DNA from: Chitinophagaceae bacterium
GTDB lineage: Bacteria; Bacteroidota; Bacteroidia; Chitinophagales; Chitinophagaceae
Direction of reading: 5' to 3'
Assembly: GCA_020847395.1 (NCBI GenBank)
Contig: JADLCD010000055.1
Span: 1 to 47,681 of the forward strand
DNA: 47,681 nucleotides
The translations under genes were made by a program, and so were the position numbers. Below, one piece after another: positions 9,475-18,616 of the stretch. Position 1 is the stretch's first letter; every line of letters begins with the position of its first letter. The notes below the pieces were generated by a model, which was not told the origin of the DNA, made no database searches, and was given only the letters and a program-made list of their open reading frames with translations.

Positions 9475-11871
9475 TCATTCTGTTCTTAAACTCTTCACAG
9501 GGTTTGCAATAGCTGTTTTGATAGATTGAAAGCTAATGGTAGCCAATACCAATAATGTTACTATAATTCCTGTTACAAAAAATATCCGGGCATTCACGTT
9601 TATTCTATATGCAAAATCCTGCAACCATGCATGAGCAGCAATCCAGGCAAGCGGAAAACTAATCAGCATAGCTATTATACTTAGTTTAATAAAATCAATG
9701 GAAAGAAGTTTTAGAATAGATGAAACATTTGCACCTAACACTTTTCGTATGCCTATTTCTTTTGCTTTTAATTGTGTGATGTAATAATTCAATCCAATTA
9801 CACCTCCAATGGAAAGGACAATCGCAATTACCGTGAACAAACTTATTATCCATTGCAGGTTCGTTTCAAATGAATATAAATTGGTTGTGAACTGATCAGG
9901 AAAAGAATACACAAAAGGTGATGCCGCATCAAATTGATTCCATTCATTTTTAACAGCATTCAATACCGACTGAAGATTAGCATTTGATTTAAAATTTATA
10001 GTAAGAAACCGGTACCTGTCCGGTGCGCTGAATACTACCAACGGTTCAATCACATAGTGTAATGATTTAAAATGGAAATCCTGCAATACACCTACTATCT
10101 TACCATGTTTATTGCCCTCTCCGCCTTGCATATCCAAACCTATTGCCTGTTGTGGTGATTGCAAACCCAGCGCTTTACAGGCAGCTTCATTAATAATAAA
10201 GTTGCTGCTATCAGTACCAAAGCTTTTTAAAAAATTTCTGCCTGCAACTATCTTCAGCTCATTTGTATTTGCATAATCTTCATCAGCATTTATACGTTGC
10301 CATGTATAATTTGATGGCGCTTCTTTTGACTTGATAATTTCAAAACCTGATTGATATAACGGCGCTCCTATAAGATGAGATGTTGCGCATACCGACTGTA
10401 GAGAACTGTTTTGCAGCAACCGTGCTTTAAACTGCTCTGCATTGTGCTGCGCATTATCTGACAACAAAGGAATATTAATGATATGTTCCCGCTCATAACC
10501 TAAGGATGCCGATTGAAGAAATGCTAATTGCTTATTTAAAATCAAAGTGGCAATAATCAAAAAAGCAGACACGGCAACCTGGAAAACAATAAGCATTTTC
10601 CAAAGGCTCATGCCGCTTTTTATTTTTACAGTTTTCCCTTTAAAAACTTCTACCACTTTTAAGCTTGCCATAAATACAGAAGGATACACAGAACTTAGGC
10701 AAACAATAAATATCACATAAATAAAGCCTACGCAAACAGGTAATAAAATAATGTTATCATCTGCCTGAAAATTGAGTGGTTTAAAAACAGCGAGCATAAA
10801 GAAAACCATTACCAGGCTGATGATAAATGCAATCAACCCATACAATATATTTTCTGCAACAACGAGTGAAAAGATAGATTTCTTTGAACTTCCGAGCACT
10901 TTACGAATGCCTATTTCTTTTGAGCGATGCTCGGCTCTTGCTATACCAAGATTTACAAAATTGATGCACGAAACAATGAGGATTAATATGCCGATGCAGG
11001 AAAGAATATATATATACATGATGTTGGCGTTTTCACCTAATTCATTCATGAGATGCGAATGCAGATGAATGTCTGTAACACGTTGCAGCGAAGCCCGGAA
11101 GCTGTTACCTTGTGGTAAACTTATATGTTCATGAAACTGTTTGTTGATGAAGTTCTCTGTCGCAGAAACATCTTTTAATGAAGCAAGCCTCACATACGAA
11201 TAAAGAAAACTATTGTTCCAGTCGTGCATGATAGGCTCGCCCCAATTATTTTTCAGCGCAGATAAAGAGCATATAAAATCCGCTTTGAAATGCATGTTGC
11301 CGGGCAGGTTCTTAAACACACCTGTTATTTTAAATACAGAATTAAATGTTACGTTGTTTAAGAGCCTGCCAACCGGGTCTTTGTCTCCAAAATATTTTCT
11401 GGCAGTGCTTTCAGAAATAACAACGCTTGATGGTTCGTTCAATGCAGTTACACTATTTCCTTTTATCATCGGAATAGTAAATACTTTAAACACATCTGCA
11501 TCAGCCCAGAGAAAATTTGGTTCAACATAATTGGTGTGGGTTGATTCATTAACAATTACTGCATCTGACCTGTACCTGAATAATCGTGTGGCAGCTTTAA
11601 TTTGTGAAGAGATATTAATCATTGATGGAATAAGCGCCGGTGTTGTTTGCGCATTATCATATACTTCTGTTGATGAGGAAAATTTACCAACTATTCGATA
11701 TAAATTGTTACTGTCTTCATTTGAACGGTCAAAGCTTAGCTGGTAATTTACATACATTATAATTGCAATGAAAGAAGCAATGCCTGTAGAAAGTCCGAGT
11801 ATATTAAAAACACTGATGACTTTGTTCTTTGATGCTATTTTTAGTATAACTCTTAAATAATTTTTCAGCAT
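9475..11871 (-). CDS. FtsX/MacB-type ABC transporter permease, copy C12
   Basis: A 798-residue double permease. TM1 (about 20-42) follows NKVISVFNILGLSTGI. Residues near 290-310 (NIMYIYILSCIGILILIVSCINF) form TM2. Motif 1 is HRSKEIGIRKVLGSSKK. Motif 2 is LKAKEIGIRKVLGANVSS (near 700), lacking the usual Q-R. The helix before it contains IGGVIGLNYYIT rather than the common CLGLFGL, so the last FtsX block is somewhat divergent. The second periplasmic domain contains GRNFLKSFGTDSSNFIINEAA and LQDFHFKSL. The tail is the normal NPVKSLRTE with no repeat insertion. It is the first permease after the ankyrin gene and its orphan tail. Confidence 0.94.
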   Translation of the reverse strand: MLKNYLRVILKIASKNKVISVFNILGLSTGIASFIAIIMYVNYQLSFDRSNEDSNNLYRIVGKFSSSTEVYDNAQTTPALIPSMINISSQIKAATRLFRYRSDAVIVNESTHTNYVEPNFLWADADVFKVFTIPMIKGNSVTALNEPSSVVISESTARKYFGDKDPVGRLLNNVTFNSVFKITGVFKNLPGNMHFKADFICSLSALKNNWGEPIMHDWNNSFLYSYVRLASLKDVSATENFINKQFHEHISLPQGNSFRASLQRVTDIHLHSHLMNELGENANIMYIYILSCIGILILIVSCINFVNLGIARAEHRSKEIGIRKVLGSSKKSIFSLVVAENILYGLIAFIISLVMVFFMLAVFKPLNFQADDNIILLPVCVGFIYVIFIVCLSSVYPSVFMASLKVVEVFKGKTVKIKSGMSLWKMLIVFQVAVSAFLIIATLILNKQLAFLQSASLGYEREHIINIPLLSDNAQHNAEQFKARLLQNSSLQSVCATSHLIGAPLYQSGFEIIKSKEAPSNYTWQRINADEDYANTNELKIVAGRNFLKSFGTDSSNFIINEAACKALGLQSPQQAIGLDMQGGEGNKHGKIVGVLQDFHFKSLHYVIEPLVVFSAPDRYRFLTINFKSNANLQSVLNAVKNEWNQFDAASPFVYSFPDQFTTNLYSFETNLQWIISLFTVIAIVLSIGGVIGLNYYITQLKAKEIGIRKVLGANVSSILKLLSIDFIKLSIIAMLISFPLAWIAAHAWLQDFAYRINVNARIFFVTGIIVTLLVLATISFQSIKTAIANPVKSLRTE

Positions 11872-11918
11872 ACCTATTCATTTTAATTTATGAATATTCA
11901 TTTCACCATTCACTTTCA

Positions 11919-11939
11919 TCATTCCGTTCTTAAACTTTT
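11919..11939 (-). pseudogene. Fossil permease tail (KSLRTE, stop) beside the orphan tail
   Basis: Minus-strand codons for K-S-L-R-T-E and TGA follow the repeat element at 11942-11987. They show that the lost permease here had itself received the element before the rest of the gene disappeared. Confidence 0.75.
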
Positions 11940-11941
11940 CA

Positions 11942-11987
11942 TCCCGATATGCATCGGGATTCCGTCACTCCGTCCGGAGTGACTTCA
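11942..11987. repeat. 46-bp double-hairpin element in an orphan permease tail
   Basis: Identical in layout to the copy at 4441-4486 and differing by about one base. Bounded by TTCA at 11938-11941 and 11984-11987. It lies at the same K|S codon junction, here in a gene of which only the last 17 codons survive. Confidence 0.85.
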
Positions 11988-12018
11988 CCGGGTTTGCCAG
12001 TGCTTTGATGGATTGAAA
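11965..12018 (-). pseudogene. Orphan 3' tail of a lost permease copy
   Basis: On the minus strand the 54 bases read FQSIKALANPVKSLRTE and stop, a perfect permease C-terminus with nothing before it. It begins seven bases beyond the stop of the ankyrin gene. This is the scar of a permease whose body was lost or replaced by the ankyrin gene. Confidence 0.88.
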
Positions 12019-12024
12019 GCAGTT

Positions 12025-13005
12025 CTATTTCGCTCCTGCCTTTCTTAAAATATTTTCAACTTCAATATGCCCTTTCTTCTTTGCCCATATTAATGGCGTT
12101 GACCACGATGCTCCTGATTTATTTATATCTGCACCTTGCTTCAATAAATATTCGACCATTTCTGTATTTCCCCATCTTGTAGCCAAACCCAATGGTGTTG
12201 ACTGATAAGCTTCATCAATAGTATTTATATCTGCACCATATTTTATTAACAACTCAGCTTTGTCAATAAACCCTTTCTGCGCCATATCATGTAAGATAGT
12301 TACACGCTGCCAGCTCATTGTATTTGGGTTCATTCCTTTTTCCATCATGTATGTTGCACCATCTAATCTTTCGAAATAATAGAACTGTGTCCATTTTAGC
12401 AGCGAAGGAACTTGAGCGCCATAGCCCATTAGCAGGTCAATCATTTCATGATTGTTTCGCTTTGCAGGAAATAACAAGATGCCTTCGCTCCAGCAAAACG
12501 TTTCATCTAATGCAAACTCAGGATGATCTTTTAATATCTGTTCAGTTTTATCCAAATCGTTTTTGCTAACTGCTTTTTCAAATTCATTTTGCAATTCAGT
12601 TCTGTTATAAAATATTTCTCCGTTATCTCCTTTGTATTTATGCCTGCTTGTATCTGCAGCATATTCATTCAGCATATTTTCTATTTCAAAATATCCCCGG
12701 TCGTCTGCTACTGTTTGCAGTGTATCTAAAAAAGGATAAAATTTATAACCAGGGTCATGTGCGCCATTATCTAATAAATATTTTACTAATTCAACATGAC
12801 CTTCTCTTACTGCAAAATGAATAGGAGGCGCATAATTGTATTGTGCATAAATCAAATCTATACATTCATTCACCAATGCTTTTACTTTTTGCAGATCACC
12901 GTCATGACTTGCCAATAATATTTCCCAAACTTTAGTTGTGGTTGAAATAGTGCCGTTTCCAACTTGCATAGGCAGGCTTAATTTTAATTCAGGTGGTTGT
13001 ATCAT
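12025..13005 (-). CDS. Ankyrin-repeat protein
   Basis: A 326-residue protein with no signal peptide or membrane helix, so probably cytoplasmic. Ankyrin repeats are visible at about 60-85 (PIHFAVREGHVELVKYLLDNGA), 236-262 (TILHDMAQKGFIDKAELLIKYGADIN), 269-295 (STPLGLATRWGNTEMVEYLLKQGADIN) and 302-326 (STPLIWAKKKGHIEVENILRKAG). Weaker units lie between about 95-115 and 145-225. Ankyrin repeats bind proteins; no partner can be inferred. The ATG at 13005 is 9 bp after the stop of permease C11, exactly where the next permease should begin. The gene ends against an orphan permease tail. It therefore sits in the slot of a former permease. Confidence 0.88.
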   Translation of the reverse strand: MIQPPELKLSLPMQVGNGTISTTTKVWEILLASHDGDLQKVKALVNECIDLIYAQYNYAPPIHFAVREGHVELVKYLLDNGAHDPGYKFYPFLDTLQTVADDRGYFEIENMLNEYAADTSRHKYKGDNGEIFYNRTELQNEFEKAVSKNDLDKTEQILKDHPEFALDETFCWSEGILLFPAKRNNHEMIDLLMGYGAQVPSLLKWTQFYYFERLDGATYMMEKGMNPNTMSWQRVTILHDMAQKGFIDKAELLIKYGADINTIDEAYQSTPLGLATRWGNTEMVEYLLKQGADINKSGASWSTPLIWAKKKGHIEVENILRKAGAK

Positions 13006-13014
13006 ACTTAACTT

Positions 13015-15450
13015 TTATTCCGTTCTTAAACTTTTCACAGGGTTTGCTACAGAAACTTTCCACGCCTGCGATAAAACAATAATTAAACTGATGATGATTA
13101 ACACTGCAATATTTGCAAACAATACCAGTGGGCTTATGCTTACCCTTGATGCAAAAGCCTGCAACCACATATTATTAACGATAAAAGCGATTGGTACTGC
13201 AATTACAACAGCAATGGCAAGCAAAATCAAATAGCTTTTTGACAACAATACAATCACCTGCCCAACACTTGAACCAAGCACTTTACGTATGCCTATTTCT
13301 TTTTGACGTGTTTTAGCAGTATAAGTTGCCATGCCCAACAAACCCATACAGGAAATTAAAACAGCAAGAAATGATAACAGGCTTATAACAGATGCCATGT
13401 CACCAAGTATTGAATGTGTCACCAATAATTGCTGGTCAAAAAATTGATATTCAAATTTTGTAGAAGGGTTTACTTTTTTCCACGTGTCTTTTAAAAAATC
13501 GAGTGTTGCAGGAATATTATTGCTGCTTATTCTTATGGTAACATAACCAAATCCTTCTTTTCGGTTGCGTAGTATTAATGGCTTATCTTGTTGGGTAACA
13601 TCTGTGAAATGAAAATCTTTTACAACACCAATAATTTCTGCATCATTGCCATCAAGGACAATGTGTTGCCCAACAGCTTCTTTTACAGATGCATACTTAA
13701 AATCATGTACCATCTTTTCGCTCATCAAAACATAATGGTCATTTTTTTCAATTGGAATTTCCGGGAGATTTTTACCTGCAATTAATTGCAATCCCCACAC
13801 ATTCATACAGCCTGCATCAATATCAAGATAATTTGCATTGATACTGTCTTTATGATTTTCTGCTTTGTGTATCATGCTCGTTTGTTCACTGCCTGTTGCG
13901 GGCAAAAACGAACATGCAGAAATAGCAACAATATTTTTGTCAGATGAAACAGCTTGTGCAAAACGGTCATAGTTTTCTGTTTTAAACAACGTGATGTTTA
14001 CAACATTGTCTTTATTAAAACCATAGTCAAAATTCAATGTATGTTTGCCCTGTAAATAAATTAAACTTGTTGTAATGATGAAAATGAGCGACACACAAAA
14101 CTGTGTAACCAACAATACCTTGCGCAAGGTAAGCCGTTTGAAAAGCTTAATGCTGCTGAGACTTTTGAATATATCCACAGGTTTAAAAAGCGAAATATAA
14201 ATAGCCGGAAGCAGCCCTGCAATAAAGCCGACTGCAATGCTGAAGCCGGTAAAAATCAAGTACAGATCAGGGCTGTAAGTAAATGTGATATTGAAAATCT
14301 TATTTAACCACAAGCCGGAGAACAATTTTTGCAGGAACAATAAGATAAGCAGTGAAAATACCAGCGACACCAGTGAAACCATAACAGCTTCTGTAATAAA
14401 CTGTGCAAATATTTGTTTGCGTGTGGCGCCTGCCACTTTACGCACACCAACTTCTTTTGCCCTGGTTAGTAATCTTGCTACGGAAAGATTGGTATAATTT
14501 AAGCACGCAGATAACATTACAACCAGACATAAAATGCTTAACACAGTCAACATCAATATAGGTACGGTAAAACTTGTATTGTTGCTTATTAATTCGCCTG
14601 CAACATCTGTTATCTTTCTGGCTTTAAATGCAAACTGGTCACCTGCGCCTTTCGGGTATTGCTTATCCGAAACTTTGTCCAATACGTTTTGCAAATCGGC
14701 TTGTGTTTTGCCTTTCTGCATCAGCACATAAGTGTGGTTGTTCCATACATTGCTCCAGTCATTTGGAGGAGAATTTAAAATGCTGTCTTTCGTAAGGCTG
14801 TTTAATGTACTTAATGAAGCCAGGAGCTTAAAAGGCAAAATTGTTTTTCCGGGATTAGGCGCTAAAACGCCTGTAATAATAAACTGTCCGTAAGTTGTTT
14901 CCCTGTTACCTGTTTCAGGCCCACCGGGATTAATACCTGTATCATTAAATTTTATTGTTTTGCCAATAGCATTATCATTAGAGAACAACTGCGAAGCAAG
15001 CTCTTCGGAAATTACCAATGAAAAAGGATTTTCCAATGCAGTTTGCGCATTGCCCTGCTTCAGTTTAAAATCCATTACTTTAAACAAATTGCCATCTGTA
15101 AAATAGCCGCCGCCTGATGCAATTTTATCATTGTATACAATATCACCGCCGATTTTTTTCACCAAAGCCGCACTTGCTTCAATGCCTGTATAATTTCTCC
15201 GCAACACATCAGCCAATGGCAAAGCAGATGAAGCTACACGCATTTCATTACCGTTTTTACCAACCGTTTCTATGCGGTAAATACGGTCTTTATTCACATG
15301 AAACCGGTCATAACTTTTTTGGTCTGCAATGATGAGAATAATTAAGAAACATACAGACATGCTAACAGCCAAACCAATAATGTTGATAAAACTGAAAGTT
15401 TTGTTTTTAATGATGTTCCGCCATGCGGTTTTGAAATAGTTTTTTATCAT
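13015..15450 (-). CDS. FtsX/MacB-type ABC transporter permease, copy C11
   Basis: An 811-residue double permease and one of the most divergent members. TM1 (about 20-42) has GLAVSMSVCFLIILII instead of the small-residue-rich GL-G-A. The first periplasmic domain carries an extra loop with NDTGINPGGPETGNRETTY (about 165-185). Motif 1 is LTRAKEVGVRKVAGATRK; motif 2 is TRQKEIGIRKVLGSSVGQ (near 713), followed by LSKSYLILL. The last helices (SPLVLFANIAVLIIISLIIVL) and the end SQAWKVSVANPVKSLRTE also differ from the common FQAIKAA. Its start codon is 41 bp from the oppositely oriented toxin-antitoxin pair, so the pair separates it from C10. Confidence 0.94.
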   Translation of the reverse strand: MIKNYFKTAWRNIIKNKTFSFINIIGLAVSMSVCFLIILIIADQKSYDRFHVNKDRIYRIETVGKNGNEMRVASSALPLADVLRRNYTGIEASAALVKKIGGDIVYNDKIASGGGYFTDGNLFKVMDFKLKQGNAQTALENPFSLVISEELASQLFSNDNAIGKTIKFNDTGINPGGPETGNRETTYGQFIITGVLAPNPGKTILPFKLLASLSTLNSLTKDSILNSPPNDWSNVWNNHTYVLMQKGKTQADLQNVLDKVSDKQYPKGAGDQFAFKARKITDVAGELISNNTSFTVPILMLTVLSILCLVVMLSACLNYTNLSVARLLTRAKEVGVRKVAGATRKQIFAQFITEAVMVSLVSLVFSLLILLFLQKLFSGLWLNKIFNITFTYSPDLYLIFTGFSIAVGFIAGLLPAIYISLFKPVDIFKSLSSIKLFKRLTLRKVLLVTQFCVSLIFIITTSLIYLQGKHTLNFDYGFNKDNVVNITLFKTENYDRFAQAVSSDKNIVAISACSFLPATGSEQTSMIHKAENHKDSINANYLDIDAGCMNVWGLQLIAGKNLPEIPIEKNDHYVLMSEKMVHDFKYASVKEAVGQHIVLDGNDAEIIGVVKDFHFTDVTQQDKPLILRNRKEGFGYVTIRISSNNIPATLDFLKDTWKKVNPSTKFEYQFFDQQLLVTHSILGDMASVISLLSFLAVLISCMGLLGMATYTAKTRQKEIGIRKVLGSSVGQVIVLLSKSYLILLAIAVVIAVPIAFIVNNMWLQAFASRVSISPLVLFANIAVLIIISLIIVLSQAWKVSVANPVKSLRTE

Positions 15451-15462
15451 AACAGAAATTTG

Positions 15463-15470
15463 TAATTTTG
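15463..15470 (+). promoter_or_regulatory. Possible -7 element for the toxin-antitoxin pair
   Basis: TAATTTTG matches the Bacteroidota -7 element TAnnTTTG exactly and lies 21 bp before the antitoxin ATG (15492). No clear -33 TTTG is found at the usual spacing, so the promoter call rests on this box alone. Confidence 0.4.
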
Positions 15471-15491
15471 GAATGAGCTAAATTTTTTACT

Positions 15492-15722
15492 ATGGAACGC
15501 ATTGTAATCCAGGTGGCCGATGATGTTGCCCAAAAATGGCGCGAAACACCCGAAAAGGTGAAAGAACGTTTGAGTGAACTTTTCGAACAACAAATTGATA
15601 CCGTTGCTCATAAAATACGGGTAATGGAATTTCAGACCTTTCTCGATAAAATCGGCACAGAGGCGCAAGCTAACGGGCTTACCGAAGAAATTCTCCAGGA
15701 ACTGCTGAAAGAAGATGAATAA
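15492..15722 (+). CDS. Putative antitoxin of a PIN-type toxin-antitoxin pair
   Basis: A 76-residue acidic protein beginning MERIVIQVADDVAQKW. This resembles the short strand-helix start of ribbon-helix-helix-like antitoxin leaders, followed by a largely helical body and an acidic end (EEILQELLKEDE). I do not recognise a named DNA-binding fold with certainty. The identification comes from position: it overlaps the downstream PIN-domain gene by 8 bp and is transcribed with it, against the direction of the surrounding permeases. In such pairs the antitoxin binds and blocks the nuclease and represses the operon. Confidence 0.75.
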   Translation: MERIVIQVADDVAQKWRETPEKVKERLSELFEQQIDTVAHKIRVMEFQTFLDKIGTEAQANGLTEEILQELLKEDE

Positions 15723-16119
15723 ATTTATTATTGACACCAATCTTCTTGTGAGCGCATTTTTGTTTCCTGTTTCCGTTCCAAGGCAGACATTTGACAAAGC
15801 AGTACAACAAGGACGGATTGTAGCAAGCACTGACACATTTGATGAATTTGCAGAAGTTTTCAGCAGGCCGGGGTTTGAAAAATATGTACCGGACGAGTCC
15901 CGGCAAAAATTAATCACTGATTTAAAGCAGGTGATAGTTTTCGAAACGGTTTCAGTACAAATTACCGACTGCCGTGCCCCCAAAGACAATAAATTTCTTG
16001 AACTTGCCGTAACTGCCAATGCATCCTGCATCATTACCGGCGATAATGACCTGTTGGTACTCCACCCATATCGGGGAATACCCATTATAAATGCCACAGA
16101 TTTTTTGAATACGTTTTGA
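15715..16119 (+). CDS. PIN-domain ribonuclease toxin (VapC-like, COG1569-type)
   Basis: A 134-residue protein that is a single PIN domain. The acidic metal-binding residues can be seen: D7 in FIIDTN, E44 in STDTFDEFAEVF, D91 in APKDNKFLELA, and D110/D112 in CIITGDNDLL. PIN toxins of this type cleave RNA, often tRNA or mRNA, with Mg or Mn ions. The start codon lies inside the end of the antitoxin gene, so the two are translationally coupled. The pair is the only plus-strand insertion in the 42-kb permease array. Its stop is 12 bp from the fossil tail of permease C10, so it was fitted neatly into an intergenic space. A stabilising role for the array is only a guess. Confidence 0.88.
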   Translation: MNKFIIDTNLLVSAFLFPVSVPRQTFDKAVQQGRIVASTDTFDEFAEVFSRPGFEKYVPDESRQKLITDLKQVIVFETVSVQITDCRAPKDNKFLELAVTANASCIITGDNDLLVLHPYRGIPIINATDFLNTF

Positions 16120-16131
16120 TACATATTTTTC

Positions 16132-16152
16132 TTATTCTGTTCTTAATGATTT
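16132..16152 (-). pseudogene. Fossil permease tail (KSLRTE, stop) downstream of C10
   Basis: Minus-strand codons for K-S-L-R-T-E and TAA lie downstream of the present stop of copy C10, in the same reading frame (57 bp away), separated by the inserted element. Confidence 0.8.
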
Positions 16153-16209
16153 ACCCCGATATACATGCGGGGTCTTCGCATTACTCCGCTATTCGCTTCG
16201 TAATGCTGT
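16153..16209. repeat. 57-bp variant of the double-hairpin element in the 3' end of C10
   Basis: This variant has a first hairpin around CCCCGATATACATGCGGGG and a longer second one with arms GCATTAC and GTAATGC around an AT-richer loop. It occupies the same codon position as the 46-bp copies. It changes the C10 tail from SLRTE to TALRSE, the only array member with this altered end. Confidence 0.75.
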
Positions 16210-18582
16210 GACCGGGTTTGCCATCGCCGCTTTTATTGCCTGGAAGCTTACTGTTAATAATGCAATCAACATAATTACTGTAATCGCTAATGCAAACATC
16301 CACCATGATATATTTATTCGATAAGCAAAGCTTTGCAGCCATTTATTCATTGCCCAGTAAGCCAGTGGTGTTGCTATTACCGTTGCGACAATTATCAATT
16401 TCAAAAAATCTTTACTAATTAATTGTACAACGCTGCCAACGCCTGCACCCAGCACTTTTCTGATGCCGATTTCTTTGGTCTTCACCTGTGCCGTATAAGT
16501 GACTAATCCGAATAAGCCAAGACAGGAAATAAAAATAGCGATGGCTGCGAAGGTTGTAAACAAAGTGCCCGTACGCTGTTGCGATTGATAATGCGATTCG
16601 AATGTCTTATCAAGAAAATCGTAAGAGAAAGGTGCGTTGTTTGCATATTTTTTATACTGCAGTTCTACGGCTTTGATGGCTGCCTGTGCGCCTGCACCTG
16701 TTGTGCGTACATACAAAATGTTTTTAAATCCAGAGGTTCTTATTATCAAAGGCGTAACAGGATCTTTCAGCGATTTGAAATTAAAATCTTTTACTACACC
16801 TAATATTTCTCCATCAGCATTTCCATAGCCTATTTTAGTACCGACGTATGGAGGTTTCAAAGCCATAGCTTTCACAGCAGTTTCATTCAAAATATATTTA
16901 TTATCGTCAGAAGGCGTTCCCGTAAAATTTGTTCCTGCAATAAACTGGTACTTCATCGTAGGTATGAAGTTTTTATCTGCCTGTACACGCCAAAGCATAA
17001 ACGGAACATTATCTTTTTTTCCATCCCAAATAATATCTCCTGAAACCTCTGTTACATTTGTAATGTCTGTTGTGCCGCTAAATGAAACATTTAATATGCC
17101 CTTTTGCAATAGCAATTCATTTTCTATTGCATCAGCATTTTTCGTTGCTCCTTTGGGGAATGAAACAGTAAAAACATAATTCTTATCATAACCCAGATCT
17201 TTATTGCTTATATATTCCATTTGCTTTCCCATTACAATTGTGCCAACTAACAATATGAACGAGATTACAAATTGAAGAACGACTAATGATTTTCTAAATG
17301 AAGACGTTTTAATACCCAAAAAACTTTTATCATGCACGGCGCCTAAAGGATTGAATGATGATAATAATATTGCAGGATAAATGCCCGAAATAAGTATTGT
17401 TCCTAACAGTGTGAAAAACCAAATTTCTAACATGGAAAAGTTGGACAGGGAAAGAATTAATTGTTCTCCTGTAATTCTATCATACAATGGCTTCAATAAA
17501 ACAATTAAAGCAATTACGATGATAATAGCAAACATGAATGTCAATACTGTCTCGGTGATGAATTGCAAAAACAATTGCCTTCTTTTTGCGCCGATGATTT
17601 TTTTTATACTTATTTCTTTAATTCTTGTAAGCGCCCGGGCGGTAGAAAGATTTACATAATTAATGCTTGCAATAATCAATATTAATATTGCAACAAGAGC
17701 CATTATTCTTACCTTTTGCAATGCGGAATTATCGCCGTCAATTCCCGTAAGATGAAGGTCTCCTAAGTTTTGCAATTGAAAAGTTGTTGGAGTCTGACCA
17801 TTTTTCATTGCATTAAATAAATGTGTAAGTTTTGTTTCAATAGTTGAAGTATTGGCATTTGGATTTAGCAGAAGGAATGTTCTAAAACTATAATCGTTTA
17901 CATCTTCATCTATTGTTTTCCAACCATGATTGCCGCCATGAGCTGTGAATTGCTGCGCATAATAATCTACCGGGAAGATAGCATCGTATTGCAAAGAAGA
18001 ATTGCGAGGAAAGTCTTGCAAAACGGCGGTTACTGTAAAACTATTTTTATCAAACTGCACAATTTTGCCAACGGCATCATCTGTTCCAAATAATTTTTTG
18101 GCTGTTGATTGTGTGAGTGCAACAGAATATGAATTCGGCAAAAATGCATTGCGGTTACCATGCAATAATTTGTAGCTGAAGAAGTTTAAAAAATTACTTT
18201 CTGCATAAATGATATTGTTGTTGTCAAATACTTTTCTTTGATCAATATTGGATAACACTTTATCAGACAGCGTTGGATTTTCATTCTCACTTACCAATCT
18301 TAAAACAGCAATTACACCTGGAATTTTTTTTGACATTATAGCTAACGGTCCGGGTGCTCCTTGCCAGGCAAGTGATTTAGTTTCTAAAGTAATGTGCGAA
18401 TTTAACTGGTAGATATTTTTATATTGCTGGTTAAATGTATCGTAGCTACATTCATTTTGTACCCAAAGCAGCAGCATAATTCCTGTCGCCAATCCCACAG
18501 CCAGCCCGCTTATGTTGATGGCACTGTAAAATTTATTGGCTTTCAAACTACGCCATGCGATTTTTAAATAGTTTTTAAACAT
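16189..18582 (-). CDS. FtsX/MacB-type ABC transporter permease, copy C10
   Basis: A 797-residue double permease. TM1 follows NKFYSAINISGLAVGLATG. TM2 is VRIMALVAILILIIASINYVNL. Motif 1 is LTRIKEISIKKIIGAKRR, where the conserved glycine of E-[IV]-G is serine and arginine is lysine, a notable departure. Motif 2 is canonical (VKTKEIGIRKVLGAGVGS, near 699). The second periplasmic domain has GTNFTGTPSDDNKYILNETA and VVKDFNFKSL. The C-terminus is NPVTALRSE because of the inserted 57-bp element; the ancestral KSLRTE survives as a fossil. It follows C9 by 34 bp and probably shares its transcript. Confidence 0.94.
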   Translation of the reverse strand: MFKNYLKIAWRSLKANKFYSAINISGLAVGLATGIMLLLWVQNECSYDTFNQQYKNIYQLNSHITLETKSLAWQGAPGPLAIMSKKIPGVIAVLRLVSENENPTLSDKVLSNIDQRKVFDNNNIIYAESNFLNFFSYKLLHGNRNAFLPNSYSVALTQSTAKKLFGTDDAVGKIVQFDKNSFTVTAVLQDFPRNSSLQYDAIFPVDYYAQQFTAHGGNHGWKTIDEDVNDYSFRTFLLLNPNANTSTIETKLTHLFNAMKNGQTPTTFQLQNLGDLHLTGIDGDNSALQKVRIMALVAILILIIASINYVNLSTARALTRIKEISIKKIIGAKRRQLFLQFITETVLTFMFAIIIVIALIVLLKPLYDRITGEQLILSLSNFSMLEIWFFTLLGTILISGIYPAILLSSFNPLGAVHDKSFLGIKTSSFRKSLVVLQFVISFILLVGTIVMGKQMEYISNKDLGYDKNYVFTVSFPKGATKNADAIENELLLQKGILNVSFSGTTDITNVTEVSGDIIWDGKKDNVPFMLWRVQADKNFIPTMKYQFIAGTNFTGTPSDDNKYILNETAVKAMALKPPYVGTKIGYGNADGEILGVVKDFNFKSLKDPVTPLIIRTSGFKNILYVRTTGAGAQAAIKAVELQYKKYANNAPFSYDFLDKTFESHYQSQQRTGTLFTTFAAIAIFISCLGLFGLVTYTAQVKTKEIGIRKVLGAGVGSVVQLISKDFLKLIIVATVIATPLAYWAMNKWLQSFAYRINISWWMFALAITVIMLIALLTVSFQAIKAAMANPVTALRSE

Positions 18583-18616
18583 AATTGTATGTTATAAGTT
18601 TCATTTTCAAGTTGAG

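Noticed and set aside
15447-16124. A 225-codon open frame on the minus strand opposite the toxin-antitoxin pair
   Set aside because: The plus-strand frames carry the PIN catalytic residues and the 8-bp overlap typical of such pairs; the antisense frame has no recognisable domain and is a shadow.
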